Counted from the stretch's first letter, positions 1-9,070 are shown. The stretch: DNA of 47,057 bases from an uncultured Prevotellaceae bacterium (GCA_937877625.1 CALFJG010000062.1:1-47057); one strand, 5' to 3'. Notes: generated by a model from the sequence alone, not told the origin. Numbers and translations are program-made.

Positions 1-213
1 GCCTTAATGGAAACAACTTCCTTCAATTTTTTGAAAATTATTTAGGACACTATTGAATAAGACCCGAAAAATGGGGTGCTTTGTTTGTTGGAAAAGGTAA
101 ATAATGATGTAGTTGAACAACACGCATAGAGCCGACACTTTACGGGAAAGTGTCGGCTCTATGCGTGAGTGACTATTGTTTTACAACAAAGTCATTGTTG
201 ATGTGTGCGTATT
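1..213. other. Left-edge intergenic region
   Basis: No credible coding frame was seen here. The stretch is AT-rich up to about position 120 and then holds a long perfect inverted repeat (listed separately) just past the stop of the OmpA-family gene. A possible partial gene to the left of the window cannot be judged. Confidence 0.5.
122..166 (-). terminator. 20-bp perfect hairpin after the OmpA-family gene
   Basis: Positions 122-141 are the exact reverse complement of 147-166, with the 5-base loop ACGGG. The hairpin lies about 50 bases past the stop codon of the minus-strand lipoprotein gene, so a transcription terminator or 3'-end stabiliser is the likely role. Neither side has a strong T-run, so classical intrinsic termination is not certain. 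Confidence 0.7.
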
Positions 214-945
214 TTAGCTGTTCTGTTGTGCTGCTTGTTGAATAAGGGCATCGCTTGCTACGAGGAATATCTCTACGCGGCGGTTCTGCTGACGGCCTTC
301 TGCGGTGCTGTTGTCGCCTACGGGGTTGGCTTCGCCAAGGCCATCAACGGTTTTAATCTGTGTGCTTGTAGCACCGATAGTAGCAAGTTGAGTTTGCAGG
401 TACGAGCAAACTGCTTGTGCGCGTTGTTTGCTGAGTTCTACGTTTTTCTGTGCGTTTTGTTCAGCAGTGTATTGGCGGCCAAAACCTACGTTGTCGGTGT
501 AACCGAAGATTGCTACGTCCATATCCGGGTTTTGTGCCATTACGTTTTGTGCAAACTTTGTAAGGGCATTTTGTGCTGTGGTACTAAGCGTACTCTTTCC
601 TGTAGCGAAGAGAATGCCGCTGTCGAATGTCACTTTCACATACTTCAAGCCGGTATTCTCGTCTTCAAGCACTTCGGTATCTGCTTCGGCGATGGATGCG
701 GCAGCGCGTGCGGCTTTGTCCATACGGTTTCCGATGAGAACACCTGCACCAGCACCCACTGCGGCTCCGATAGCACCGCCAATAGCAGCACCTTTGCCTT
801 TGCCTGCTAATGCGCCGACAAGCGCTCCGAGTGCAGCACCGCCGCCACCACCTATCAAACCGCCTTTTGCGGTGTTTGTCATTTCACAGCCACTAAGAAG
901 CAGCAAGGAGCAGAGAAATCCTGCTTTGAGTTTCATTAGTTTCAT
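214..945 (-). CDS. OmpA-family lipoprotein (YiaD-like)
   Basis: A 243-residue predicted outer-membrane lipoprotein that would tether the envelope to peptidoglycan. The start at 945 gives a short lipoprotein signal ending in the lipobox LLSGC (Cys20). Residues about 28-80 are a glycine-zipper region (GGLIGGGGGAALGALVGAL and a second similar run), typical of insertion into a membrane. The C-terminal ~120 residues are an OmpA/MotB peptidoglycan-binding domain, with FDSGILFATGKSTL, the GYTDNVG segment and the NRRVEI end. The frame is open further upstream to 1095, but that extension has no signal-like features and covers a TACTTTTG promoter box. It is monocistronic, with a strong hairpin downstream. 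The exact function within the OmpA family is not resolved. Confidence 0.9.
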   Translation of the reverse strand: MKLMKLKAGFLCSLLLLSGCEMTNTAKGGLIGGGGGAALGALVGALAGKGKGAAIGGAIGAAVGAGAGVLIGNRMDKAARAAASIAEADTEVLEDENTGLKYVKVTFDSGILFATGKSTLSTTAQNALTKFAQNVMAQNPDMDVAIFGYTDNVGFGRQYTAEQNAQKNVELSKQRAQAVCSYLQTQLATIGATSTQIKTVDGLGEANPVGDNSTAEGRQQNRRVEIFLVASDALIQQAAQQNS

Positions 946-978
946 AATTAATGTGTATTTGGTTTGTGTTTTTCGGTG

Positions 979-986
979 CAAAAGTA
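979..986 (-). promoter_or_regulatory. -7 box for the OmpA-family lipoprotein gene
   Basis: TACTTTTG on the minus strand matches the Bacteroidota TAnnTTTG -7 element. It would start RNA near 975, about 30 bases before the ATG at 945. No clear -33 TTG was found, so support rests on the box and its position. Confidence 0.5.
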
Positions 987-1107
987 TAAAGAATTTCGGT
1001 TGAAGTAGATTTTGAGGCACTTTTTTAGGTGTAGTGCTTATGTTATACTCTTTTTGAGGATATGTCGTATGATAAAAATCAAATATAGTGAACAAATGAG
1101 ATATGAT

Positions 1108-1956
1108 TTACAGTTCAATGTTTAGCGCAGTAATTCCTTTGTTATTGATTTCTATCTTGCGCTGGCGGTATAGGGTGCCAAGGGCTCGTTTAAATGTTTT
1201 TTTGCTTACGCCGAATCGTTCGGCTATTTCTTCTGGTGTGCTATGGTCGCCGTAGGGCAGGGTGGCGTTAGGGGCGAGACGTAGGGCGTTGAGTAGTTCA
1301 TCGGCAAAATCGCGATAACGGGTACGTCCGATAGCACCGATAGCCATATCTAACTTTCCATCTGGTCGCACATATACGACGCTACCAGTAAGGTGGTCGC
1401 CAGTGTGAATGGTGTTAAGGATTTGGTTGTTGTAGAGTTGTCCTTGATATTTATGGTCAACAATGACTTTAAAGCCAAGTGGTGTTTTGTGCCATACGAG
1501 CATTTCGGCTTTTGTTCCTCGGCAGTAGGTGTCAAGCGTAGCAGGCTGTAAGTGGCGTTCTATTTTAGCCGAGGCTACGATGCGTCCAGTCTGTTTGTCA
1601 ATGTAGATATATACGATGTAGCAGTGATTGACTTCCATCGTTTGTTTTTGCTCGCGAAAGGGAACAAAGAGGTCTTTCATCACGCCCCAGTCAAGAAATG
1701 CACCATATTCGTTTGTCCATGTACAACGTAGATAAGCGCATTGGCCTACGCATGCTCGGGGTGTTTCAAACGTGGCTACAAGTTTTTCCTTTGCATCAAG
1801 ATAGACAAATGCAGTGACTTCGTCATCGGGGCGCATTTCGGGGCGGACGTAGGTTTTGGGTAAAAGGATCTCTCCTATCTCGCCTGCATCAAGATAGGCA
1901 CCGTGGTCGGTGAATCGAGTGATGCGTAAGGTGTTGTAGTTGCCGAGGTGAATCAT
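1108..1956 (-). CDS. CvfB-like S1-domain RNA-binding protein
   Basis: A 282-residue protein of the CvfB/YitL family, with tandem S1-like OB-fold modules followed by a winged helix. Visible S1-like segments include GAYLDAGEIGEILLPKTYV near the N-terminus and GAFLDWGVMKDLFVPF about 60 residues later; the C-terminal STPEEIAERFGVSKKTFKRA is a helix-turn-helix-type segment. Known members bind RNA and influence virulence or stress gene expression in Gram-positives; the role in Bacteroidota is not established. The ATG at 1956 (IHLGNYNTL follows) is preferred over an upstream in-frame TTG at 1980. It follows the LolD-like gene on the same strand after about 57 bases, so co-transcription is possible. 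Confidence 0.85.
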   Translation of the reverse strand: MIHLGNYNTLRITRFTDHGAYLDAGEIGEILLPKTYVRPEMRPDDEVTAFVYLDAKEKLVATFETPRACVGQCAYLRCTWTNEYGAFLDWGVMKDLFVPFREQKQTMEVNHCYIVYIYIDKQTGRIVASAKIERHLQPATLDTYCRGTKAEMLVWHKTPLGFKVIVDHKYQGQLYNNQILNTIHTGDHLTGSVVYVRPDGKLDMAIGAIGRTRYRDFADELLNALRLAPNATLPYGDHSTPEEIAERFGVSKKTFKRALGTLYRQRKIEINNKGITALNIEL

Positions 1957-2013
1957 CGTGTGGCTGTTTTTTGGGTACAAAAGAGTTAGAGCCTGTGTAT
2001 TATATTGTATGAT

Positions 2014-2667
2014 TTACGCCGTGATAACACCGTCTTTCAAATGAATGATGCGGTCGGTGGTAGCGGCGAGGGTTTCATCGTGGGTGACAATGACAAACGT
2101 CTGGCCTGTTTCCTCGCGCAATTTAAAAAAGAGGTTGTGGAGTTCTTGTTTGTTGGCAGAGTCAAGGCTGCCGCTTGGCTCATCGGCCAGCACCACATCG
2201 GGCTGGTTAATAAGTGCTCGTGCCACGGCCACACGTTGTGCCTCGCCGCCGCTGAGTTCGTTGGGCTTGTGAGAGGCACGATCGGCAAGTCCCATAAAGG
2301 TGAGCAGATGTAGGGCTTCTTCTTTGAGTGCGCGGCGCGAGCGGTGGGCGATAAGGCCGGGGAGCATCACATTTTCTAAGGCGGTGAATTCGGGCAGTAA
2401 TTGGTGGAACTGAAACACAAAGCCGAGGTGCTTACCACGAAAGCGTGCCAAACTGGCGCGTCGGAGTTTTAGAACATCTTGTCCAGCAATGTTCACCTCT
2501 CCCTGTTCGGGGCGGAGCAGTGTGCCGAGTACTTGTAGCAGGGTGGTTTTCCCTGCTCCGCTTGGGCCTACGATGCTCACTACCTCGTGGGCTGCGATAT
2601 GTAGGTCAATGCCGCGTAATACTTCAAGCGTGCCAAAAGATTTGTGGATATTCTGTAGGGTTATCAT
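2014..2667 (-). CDS. lolD: ABC transporter ATP-binding protein, LolD-like
   Basis: A 217-residue ABC ATPase of the LolD/MacB type. It has Walker A GPSGAGKT (residues 34-41), the Q-loop region FVFQFHQLLPEFTALENV, signature LSGGEAQRVAVARAL, Walker B VVLADEP with SGSLD, and a switch histidine in VTHDE. In the Lol system such a subunit powers release of outer-membrane lipoproteins from the inner membrane with the LolC/E permeases. No permease gene lies next to it here, so the partner must be elsewhere. It sits 38 bases after the antiporter gene and before the CvfB-like gene on the same strand. Other exporters use the same ATPase family, so the lolD symbol is probable rather than proven. Confidence 0.85.
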   Translation of the reverse strand: MITLQNIHKSFGTLEVLRGIDLHIAAHEVVSIVGPSGAGKTTLLQVLGTLLRPEQGEVNIAGQDVLKLRRASLARFRGKHLGFVFQFHQLLPEFTALENVMLPGLIAHRSRRALKEEALHLLTFMGLADRASHKPNELSGGEAQRVAVARALINQPDVVLADEPSGSLDSANKQELHNLFFKLREETGQTFVIVTHDETLAATTDRIIHLKDGVITA

Positions 2668-2705
2668 ATTTACAATAATTGTAGGTTTCGCCGAAGAGGT
2701 TCTGT

Positions 2706-4751
2706 TTATCTTACCCTGACTGGCACGCCGCTTCTCAGTGCGGTGCGTTCGGCGGTGGCATCGTATTGGTCGGGGAAGAGCAATATGAGATTGCGGGTGC
2801 TGAAATAGCGTTCCACCTGCACGGGTACATACTCCATATATTTATGGTAAGAAAGTGTGCCGTGGCGTGCCATAACAATGAGCATCAGGTGGTCTTGTCG
2901 CGTGCGGTGAACGATTGGCGATAGGTCTGCCCAAGCGTTATATTCGTTGTATTCGCCTTGTATCTGGCTGGCGGTATGGGTGTAACGGTCTTGCAGGGTA
3001 CGAATGGTGGGTGCTGTGGCATAGAAATCCACGCGCGAACTCGTCTGATCGGCCAAACGTGCTATGTTGTCGGCCCAACGGACAAATCCCTTTTCGTATT
3101 CGGCACGTTTAGGCACAAGCACGTGGATGCGGCGCATAAGTGCCAAGGGCATTACGGGGCGATAGATAAAAACCTCGCGTTGGATGGCCGAAAGGAGGTC
3201 GGTGGTGAATTTGCCGAAGAACGAGTCGCTAACGCGCACCTTACGGTGTAGGCTGATGAGCAACGTTCCAGCCCCTATCTCCATTGCCGTGTGGTAGATA
3301 CCTGTAGTGCGGTTCACCGCCCAGCGGTTGTGTGTGGCGAGGGGAACTCCCACCGAGGCTGCGATGTTTGTGGCTTTTTCTAAATAGGCGGCACTTTGTT
3401 GGTGGCGTTCAGGCGTGTCTTCAAGTACCAGACTCACTGCCGAGAGTTGTGTGGCGGCATTAGCAGCACGCATCATCAGAGCCAGTTCCATAAGCGACTC
3501 CACTGTATCAGCGCGCGAGAGGGCTACTAAAATCCTTTCGCTGCTTGGTTGCACGGATGGCTCGTTTTCATTTTTCTCTAAAGCAATGTGGCGCGCCGTG
3601 CGTTCTGTAACAAACGAGCTCACTATACAAGAACCCAGAATAACCACCATCGCCGCATTGAATACCGCTGTGGAGAGTAGCGATAAGCCATCGGGAAGCA
3701 CGATTTTGTAGCCTACCAGTGCCACGGCGAGTGTGGCAGCGGCTCGGCTCGTGGTGAGGCCAAAGATAAGATTGCGATCGGCAGCGGGTATGCGAAAAAA
3801 ACTTCCCGCCAATGTGGCTGCTGTCCACTTGCCTCCCACAGCCACAGCAAGCATCAGCAATGCCAGTGGTAATGTCAAATGCCAGTCTAAAAACGCGGAG
3901 GGGTCAATAATCATACCCACACCAATAAGGAAATAGGGAATAAAAATGCTGTTGCCGATAAACTCCACGTGGCTCATCAATGGCGATGACGGAGGTACTA
4001 AGCGTCCTAATACAATACCCACGAGAAAAGCTCCTAAAATTCCCTCAAAGCCTGCCAGTTCCATTAGCCCGGCACCGAGGAACACCAAGGCGAGTACAAA
4101 GATGTATTGCACCACGACTTCGCCAAACCGACGAAAGAACATCTGACACAGGCGTGGGAATACGAACACAATTACCGCTCCTATTGCCGCCACTTGCAGT
4201 GGCAGACGAATGAGCTGTGTGCTTGAGCCGCCTTCCTTATATATCCCCGCCACCACGGCGAGTGTCAATAGCGTCAGCACGTCTGCCACAATAGTAGCTC
4301 CCGTGGCCATCGTTACACTACGTCGGCGTGAAAGGCCGTAGCGCATCACTATAGGATAACTCACTAACGTATGCGACGAAAGCATTGCGCCAATTAGCAC
4401 CGATGCACCCCAACTAAAGCCCCATACTCGCGACAAGAGCAGGCCCATCAACGCTGGGCAGAGAAAACTCAATATGCCCAGTACGCTCGTCTGCCAACGT
4501 GTGCGGCGCACGTCTTGTACATTCATCTCCAGCGAGGCGAGGAACATAATATAATATAGTCCCACCTTGCCAAAGAGTTCAAAACTATCATCGTAGTCAA
4601 GTACATAGAAACCGTGAGGCCCTACCAATACGCCAGCCACAATCATTCCCACAACCGAAGGAATGTGCAGGCGGCTCATCAGCATCGGTGCGAAGAGTAT
4701 CACACTGAGCACTATGAAGAAAATCCACGTAGGGTCGCTTACAATTGGCAT
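2706..4751 (-). CDS. CPA2-family cation/proton antiporter with C-terminal universal-stress-like domain
   Basis: A 681-residue membrane protein. Roughly the first 380 residues form a dozen hydrophobic segments of the KefB/NapA-type monovalent cation:proton antiporter fold (for example IPSVVGMIVAGVLVGPHGFY, AMLSSHTLVSYPIVMRYGL and GLTTSRAAATLAVALVGYKI). The remaining ~280 residues are soluble and resemble tandem UspA-like domains (ERILVALSRADTVESLMELA and later IHVLVPKRAEYEKG). It probably exchanges Na+ or K+ for H+ across the inner membrane. The ATG at 4751 is chosen over an in-frame TTG at 4775, because that TTG overlaps a TATTTTTG promoter box. Ion specificity is unknown. Confidence 0.88.
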   Translation of the reverse strand: MPIVSDPTWIFFIVLSVILFAPMLMSRLHIPSVVGMIVAGVLVGPHGFYVLDYDDSFELFGKVGLYYIMFLASLEMNVQDVRRTRWQTSVLGILSFLCPALMGLLLSRVWGFSWGASVLIGAMLSSHTLVSYPIVMRYGLSRRRSVTMATGATIVADVLTLLTLAVVAGIYKEGGSSTQLIRLPLQVAAIGAVIVFVFPRLCQMFFRRFGEVVVQYIFVLALVFLGAGLMELAGFEGILGAFLVGIVLGRLVPPSSPLMSHVEFIGNSIFIPYFLIGVGMIIDPSAFLDWHLTLPLALLMLAVAVGGKWTAATLAGSFFRIPAADRNLIFGLTTSRAAATLAVALVGYKIVLPDGLSLLSTAVFNAAMVVILGSCIVSSFVTERTARHIALEKNENEPSVQPSSERILVALSRADTVESLMELALMMRAANAATQLSAVSLVLEDTPERHQQSAAYLEKATNIAASVGVPLATHNRWAVNRTTGIYHTAMEIGAGTLLISLHRKVRVSDSFFGKFTTDLLSAIQREVFIYRPVMPLALMRRIHVLVPKRAEYEKGFVRWADNIARLADQTSSRVDFYATAPTIRTLQDRYTHTASQIQGEYNEYNAWADLSPIVHRTRQDHLMLIVMARHGTLSYHKYMEYVPVQVERYFSTRNLILLFPDQYDATAERTALRSGVPVRVR

Positions 4752-4772
4752 ATTTACAACGCTTTTCGACGG

Positions 4773-4780
4773 CAAAAATA
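4773..4780 (-). promoter_or_regulatory. -7 box for the antiporter gene
   Basis: TATTTTTG on the minus strand fits TAnnTTTG and would start RNA near 4769, about 18 bases before the ATG at 4751. No convincing -33 element was seen. Confidence 0.4.
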
Positions 4781-4834
4781 CGAAGAATGGCGCGAAAATA
4801 TGACTTGTAGCCTCTCAATCACGCCTTTGTTACT

Positions 4835-5097
4835 TATTTTTGCAGCCGTAGTTCTTTCACTCCTTGAACTTTGAGCCTGTGGTTCAATCATCCTACTTAC
4901 GTTTTCTTGTTAGAATGGCGACTACACTTCAGGTATTAGAGAAGATTTGAATTCGATTCCACTGAGGTGTGGCGGGCTACGGTTCAAGGGGACTGGAAGC
5001 AACGATGCCGAGAAGAGGCAAGAGCAAATAAAGGTAATTCATAAAGAATTTATGAATATCAAACACGCCTAAAAAACCATAACACTTCTTTCTTACT
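4835..5097 (+). promoter_or_regulatory. Candidate asd promoter and long 5' leader
   Basis: TATTTTTG at 4835-4842 is a possible plus-strand -7 box, giving RNA from about 4846 and a ~250-base untranslated leader before asd. The leader holds a 9-bp inverted repeat (ATTCATAAA at 5037-5045 and its complement at 5049-5057) close to the start codon. No known riboswitch was recognised and no small protein is evident. Confidence 0.35.
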
Positions 5098-6099
5098 ATG
5101 CGAGTAGCCATTGTAGGTGCAAGCGGCGCAGTAGGCCAAGAATTTCTGCGCATTCTTTCTTCACGCAATTTTCCAGTAGATGAACTCTTGCTTTTTGGCT
5201 CGTCCCGAAGCGCAGGAACATCTTATAACTTTCGCGGTGAGGACATCACCGTGAAGCTACTTCAAGAAAACGATGACTTCAAAGGTGTGGACTTTGCTTT
5301 TGTAAGTGCAGGCGGCGATACTTCTAAACGTTTCGCCGAAACCATTACAAAGCACGGCGCAATAATGATAGACAATAGCAGTGCATTTCGTATGTGTCCC
5401 GATGTGCCGCTCGTGGTGCCTGAGGTAAACCCCGAAGATGCCTTATCACGTCCGCGCGGCATCATTGCCAATCCTAATTGCACTACAATAATGATGGTGG
5501 TAGCTCTGGTTGCTATAGAACGCTTGAGCCACATACGACGCATACATATTGCCTCATATCAGAGTGCCAGCGGTGCCGGTGCTGCCGCTATGGCAGAGCT
5601 CGAGCAGCAATACCGCGAAGTACTCAACGGACAACCTGTTACGGTAAAAAAATTTCCTCATCAACTTGCTTACAATGTTATTCCGCAAGTGGATGTTTTT
5701 ACTGACAACGGATACACCAAAGAGGAAATGAAAATGTTTAACGAAACACGGAAAATCCTCCACAGCGATGTGCAAACGTCTGCCACTTGCGTACGCGTAC
5801 CAAGCCTGCGTTCTCACAGCGAGAGTATTTGGATAGAGACGGAGCGTCCGGTAAGCGTTGTTGAGGCACGCGAAGCTTTTTCAAAGGCTCAGGGCGTTAC
5901 CTTGATGGACAATCCGCAAGAGGGTATTTACCCTATGCCTCTCCACCTTGCAGGTAAGGACGATGTTTACGTAGGGCGTATTCGTGCCGACTTGGCTAAC
6001 CCCAACGGCCTTTCTTTCTGGATCGTGAGCGACCAGATACGCAAAGGCGCTGCCTTGAACGCCGTGCAGATAGCAGAGTATTTGATACAAACCCATTAA
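5098..6099 (+). CDS. asd: Aspartate-semialdehyde dehydrogenase
   Basis: A 333-residue enzyme that reduces beta-aspartyl phosphate to aspartate semialdehyde with NADPH, the branch point to lysine/diaminopimelate, threonine and methionine. The N-terminal nucleotide-binding loop GASGAVGQEF (7-16), the catalytic cysteine in NPNCTT (Cys128), the SASGAGAAAM substrate loop and the later RVPSLRSHSE segment are as expected, and the length is typical. The ATG at 5098 fits the start of the Rossmann fold (MRVAIVGASG). It is followed after 16 bases by the HerA-like gene, so the two may share a transcript, although no functional link is known. Confidence 0.97.
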   Translation: MRVAIVGASGAVGQEFLRILSSRNFPVDELLLFGSSRSAGTSYNFRGEDITVKLLQENDDFKGVDFAFVSAGGDTSKRFAETITKHGAIMIDNSSAFRMCPDVPLVVPEVNPEDALSRPRGIIANPNCTTIMMVVALVAIERLSHIRRIHIASYQSASGAGAAAMAELEQQYREVLNGQPVTVKKFPHQLAYNVIPQVDVFTDNGYTKEEMKMFNETRKILHSDVQTSATCVRVPSLRSHSESIWIETERPVSVVEAREAFSKAQGVTLMDNPQEGIYPMPLHLAGKDDVYVGRIRADLANPNGLSFWIVSDQIRKGAALNAVQIAEYLIQTH

Positions 6100-6115
6100 T
6101 CCCCTTACTCCCCTT

Positions 6116-7693
6116 ATGCTCCATCCCCAATACGGCTACTACGTTGCTCATAGCGGCAACGGCCCCTTGAGCCTCAATAGCAAGATGGCTAACCGCCACG
6201 GACTGATTGCTGGTGCCACAGGCACTGGAAAAACAGTAACGCTGCAGGTGCTTGCTGAAACATTCTCACAGGCTGGCGTACCCTGTTTTATGGCTGATAT
6301 GAAAGGAGACCTAAGTGGTATTAGTCAGACAGGCACGCTCAGTGGTTTTATTGAGAAGCGTATGCAAGAGTTTGGCTTAGAAAAGCCAGCGTTTCAGCCT
6401 TGCCCCGTACTGTTTTATGATGTTTACGGTGAGCAAGGCCACCCTATGCGCGCCACTATTTCACAGATGGGTCCCGACCTCTTGGCGCGTTTGCTTGAAC
6501 TCACCGAGGTGCAGACGGGGGTTCTCGGTATCGTATTTTGTATTGCCGACGAGCGCGGACTTCTTTTAGACGATATGAAAGATTTGCGCGCTATGATAGA
6601 CTATGTAGGTCAGCACGCCAAAGAATACACCACGCGTTACGGTACGATAACTAAGCCCAGTATCGGTGCTATTCAGCGAGCGTTGCTCCAGCTGGAGAGT
6701 CAAGGCGGGGATAAGTTCTTTGGCAAGCCTGAGTTTAATATCCAGGATCTCCTGCAAACAGAGAACGGCAAAGGTGTGATGAGCGTGCTTGCCGCCGATC
6801 GTTTGATGTTGCAACCCAAACTTTATAGCACCTTTCTGCTTTGGTTGATGTCCGAACTCTATACCACGCTACCAGAGGTGGGCGATTTGTCAAAGCCCAA
6901 ACTTATCTTCTTTTTTGATGAGGCGCACATGCTCTTTGATGGCACGAGTAAGGCTATGGTTGACAAGATAGAGCAAGTTATCCGATTGATACGCTCCAAG
7001 GGTGTAGGTATCTATTTTGTGACGCAAAGTCCGAGCGACTTGCCCGACAATATCCTTGGTCAATTAGGAAATCGTGTACAACACGCCCTTCGTGCCTATA
7101 CACCGCACGACCAAAAAGCTCTTCGTGCCGCCGCGCAAACGTTTCGTACCAATCCCGCGTTTAGTACAGAGGAGGCGATAAGCAATCTTGAAACGGGCGA
7201 GGCTTTGGTGTCGTTCCTTGATGAAAAAGGCGCACCTATGATGGTGGAGCGTGCAAAAATCCTCTTTCCGTTGAGCCAGATAGGTGCTATCACCGAGGGG
7301 CAGCGTTTAGACCTTATTAGGCAGTCGTCCATCTATGGTAAATACGACAAGACCGACGACCGCGAAAGTGCCTTTGAGATACTTCTTTCCGAGAGCGAAC
7401 AAATCAATGAGGATGATAGCGATGCGAGCGATGAAAAGGCCAGCAAGAAGTCCGGCGGCAAGAAGCAGGGTGGCCTAATCAGTAAGGTCTTTAAGGCCAT
7501 CGTTACTGCTATTACTGCTACACTGGGTACACTTCTCGGCGCGTTTGTTAGTGAAAAGGTGACGGGTAAGAAAACTCGAAAAAGTTCAACCTCAGCCACA
7601 GGCCGCGTGGTGAAGAATGCTACATCTGCCGCCACGCGCACTATCACGCGCGAACTTACACGCGATATATTGGGTAATCTTATTAAGCGTTGA
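6116..7693 (+). CDS. HerA-like P-loop ATPase (DUF853/YjgR family)
   Basis: A 525-residue P-loop ATPase of the YjgR/DUF853 group, related to HerA/FtsK. Walker A is GATGTGKT (33-40) and Walker B is LIFFFDEAHMLF (Asp268-Glu269), with a downstream arginine-bearing region GNRVQHALRAYTPHD. The tail (about 430-525) is charged, then holds a hydrophobic, glycine-containing stretch (AIVTAITATLGTLLGAFV), then a basic segment, so it could touch membrane or nucleic acid. The molecular role of this family is poorly known. It lies 16 bases after asd and ends in a zone with two inverted repeats. Confidence 0.88.
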   Translation: MLHPQYGYYVAHSGNGPLSLNSKMANRHGLIAGATGTGKTVTLQVLAETFSQAGVPCFMADMKGDLSGISQTGTLSGFIEKRMQEFGLEKPAFQPCPVLFYDVYGEQGHPMRATISQMGPDLLARLLELTEVQTGVLGIVFCIADERGLLLDDMKDLRAMIDYVGQHAKEYTTRYGTITKPSIGAIQRALLQLESQGGDKFFGKPEFNIQDLLQTENGKGVMSVLAADRLMLQPKLYSTFLLWLMSELYTTLPEVGDLSKPKLIFFFDEAHMLFDGTSKAMVDKIEQVIRLIRSKGVGIYFVTQSPSDLPDNILGQLGNRVQHALRAYTPHDQKALRAAAQTFRTNPAFSTEEAISNLETGEALVSFLDEKGAPMMVERAKILFPLSQIGAITEGQRLDLIRQSSIYGKYDKTDDRESAFEILLSESEQINEDDSDASDEKASKKSGGKKQGGLISKVFKAIVTAITATLGTLLGAFVSEKVTGKKTRKSSTSATGRVVKNATSAATRTITRELTRDILGNLIKR

Positions 7694-7772
7694 TTATTAA
7701 GCAATAATCAAGAAACGTTGTGCGCTTCGTAGCCTTTCTCCTGTATGGAACATAACTACTAAGCGCACAACG
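7690..7772 (+). terminator. Two inverted repeats after the HerA-like gene
   Basis: The first is TTGATTATT (7690-7698) with its complement at 7703-7711, overlapping the stop codon. The second is CGTTGTGCGCTT (7716-7727), repeated in reverse complement at 7761-7772 with a 33-base loop. They lie between convergent genes and could end transcription in either direction. Confidence 0.5.
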
Positions 7773-7807
7773 CCTTTATAGGGTCTGTGTTTTTATAGAA
7801 CGCGCCT

Positions 7808-8761
7808 TTATTGCTTAAAAAGTTCTTTGATGCCAGCCAGCGAGCCAAGTGTGCCAGAGGCCTCAAAGGGTAGGAATACTGTTTTGTTGCCGTCCTTGCT
7901 ATCGGCCACTTCTTGAAGCATTTGAATGTATTTCTGTGCTAAGAGATAGTTGGCAGGGTTTGTGCTTTGACCTACCGCCTCCGTCACCTTTTTAATAGCA
8001 ATAGCCTCAGCTTCTGCCTTGCGTACGCGTGCCTCGGCCTCGCCTTCGGCTTCGAGAATGGCTTTCTGCTTTTGTGCCTCGGCGGTGTTGATGACGGCGG
8101 CTTTTTCACCTTCCGACTGAAGAATAGCACTCGCCTTTGCACCTTCCGATTGCAAAATCAGTGCACGCTTATTTCGTTCGGCTTGCATTTGTTTCTCCAT
8201 AGCTTGTAGCACGGTGGCGGGAGGCATAATATCCTGCAACTCAACGCGGTTGACTTTCACACCCCATTTATCGGTGGCATCGTCAAGTACGGCGCGCAGT
8301 TTTGTGTTTATCGTGTCGCGCGAGGTGAGCGTCTCGTCAAGCTCCAGTTCGCCGATGATGTTACGAAGGGTGGTCTGCGTGAGTTTCTCTATAGCATTGG
8401 GCAGGTTGTTGATTTCGTAAACAGCTTTGAAAGGATCTACTATTTGGAAATAGAGCAGGGCGTTGATTTCCGTTTGAACGTTGTCTTTGGTAATCACGTT
8501 TTGCTTGTCAAAGTCGTAAACCTGTTCTCGTAAGTCAATAGCAGAGCTATAAACATAGCGTCCCGCACGAATAGCCACAATCTCTTTGGCACGGTCAATA
8601 AAAGGAATAATGATATTAATACCAGGGTTGAGTGTGGCGTGATAGCGTCCAAGACGTTCAATGATGCGTGTTTCACTCTGCGGAATAATCTGGATACTCT
8701 TGGCGATAACCACGATGGCCACAACAACCAAGATGAGCAGGAAAGTAAGGATAGAATCCAT
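7808..8761 (-). CDS. SPFH/band-7 membrane protein (stomatin/QmcA-like)
   Basis: A 317-residue membrane-anchored SPFH protein. An N-terminal hydrophobic segment (SILTFLLILVVVAIVVIAKS) precedes the SPFH core (IIPQSETRIIERLGRYHATL, NPGINIIIPF, then VKVNRVELQDIMPP). A long Ala/Glu-rich helix at about 205-265 (AILQSEGEKAAVINTAEAQK) would form the oligomer coiled coil. Such proteins organise membrane microdomains and usually pair with NfeD proteins. Here an NfeD gene lies just upstream on the same strand, but a 195-bp MITE separates the two and may have changed their co-expression. Confidence 0.93.
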   Translation of the reverse strand: MDSILTFLLILVVVAIVVIAKSIQIIPQSETRIIERLGRYHATLNPGINIIIPFIDRAKEIVAIRAGRYVYSSAIDLREQVYDFDKQNVITKDNVQTEINALLYFQIVDPFKAVYEINNLPNAIEKLTQTTLRNIIGELELDETLTSRDTINTKLRAVLDDATDKWGVKVNRVELQDIMPPATVLQAMEKQMQAERNKRALILQSEGAKASAILQSEGEKAAVINTAEAQKQKAILEAEGEAEARVRKAEAEAIAIKKVTEAVGQSTNPANYLLAQKYIQMLQEVADSKDGNKTVFLPFEASGTLGSLAGIKELFKQ

Positions 8762-8875
8762 AACGTTTGTAGATAATTAATTAAGGTGAGAAATTAGTTT
8801 CTATTGCTGATAGTGGGTGTGCTGCTTACCCTAAGATTTACGAAAAAAGCCACAGAACAATGTGACGTATTATAT

Positions 8876-9070
8876 AGGTGGGTTCTATTAAGTTCCACGG
8901 TTATGTTTGACATAGATGGGGCTTTAACCTTTTGGCTTCTTTAATGGCTCTTTTTGCTTCCTGCTGTAAGTTTCATCGGTCGTGTAGCCCGCTGCACTCA
9001 CTCTTCAACTGACAGACTGAAAGCAAAAATAGCTCAGAAATCTGACAAAGCGAATGAATAGAACCCACCT
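8876..9070. mobile_element. MITE-like element, copy 1 (195 bp)
   Basis: The ends are a perfect 14-bp terminal inverted repeat: AGGTGGGTTCTATT at 8876-8889 and its complement at 9057-9070. The interior aligns along its length with a second copy at 37944-38143 (same orientation, by eye roughly 85% identical with short indels). There is no open frame of note, so this is a non-autonomous element. The flanks show TAT on both sides, which may be a 3-bp target duplication or chance. The last base of the element forms part of the nfeD stop codon. Confidence 0.85.

Noticed and set aside
205..810. Cys-rich 201-residue frame opposite the OmpA-family gene
   Set aside because: Antisense shadow of a gene with a clear lipobox and OmpA domain; no family resemblance.
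4890..5030. Possible tRNA or riboswitch in the asd leader
   Set aside because: GGTTCAA-like segments are present, but no cloverleaf arms, anticodon stem or known riboswitch core could be built.
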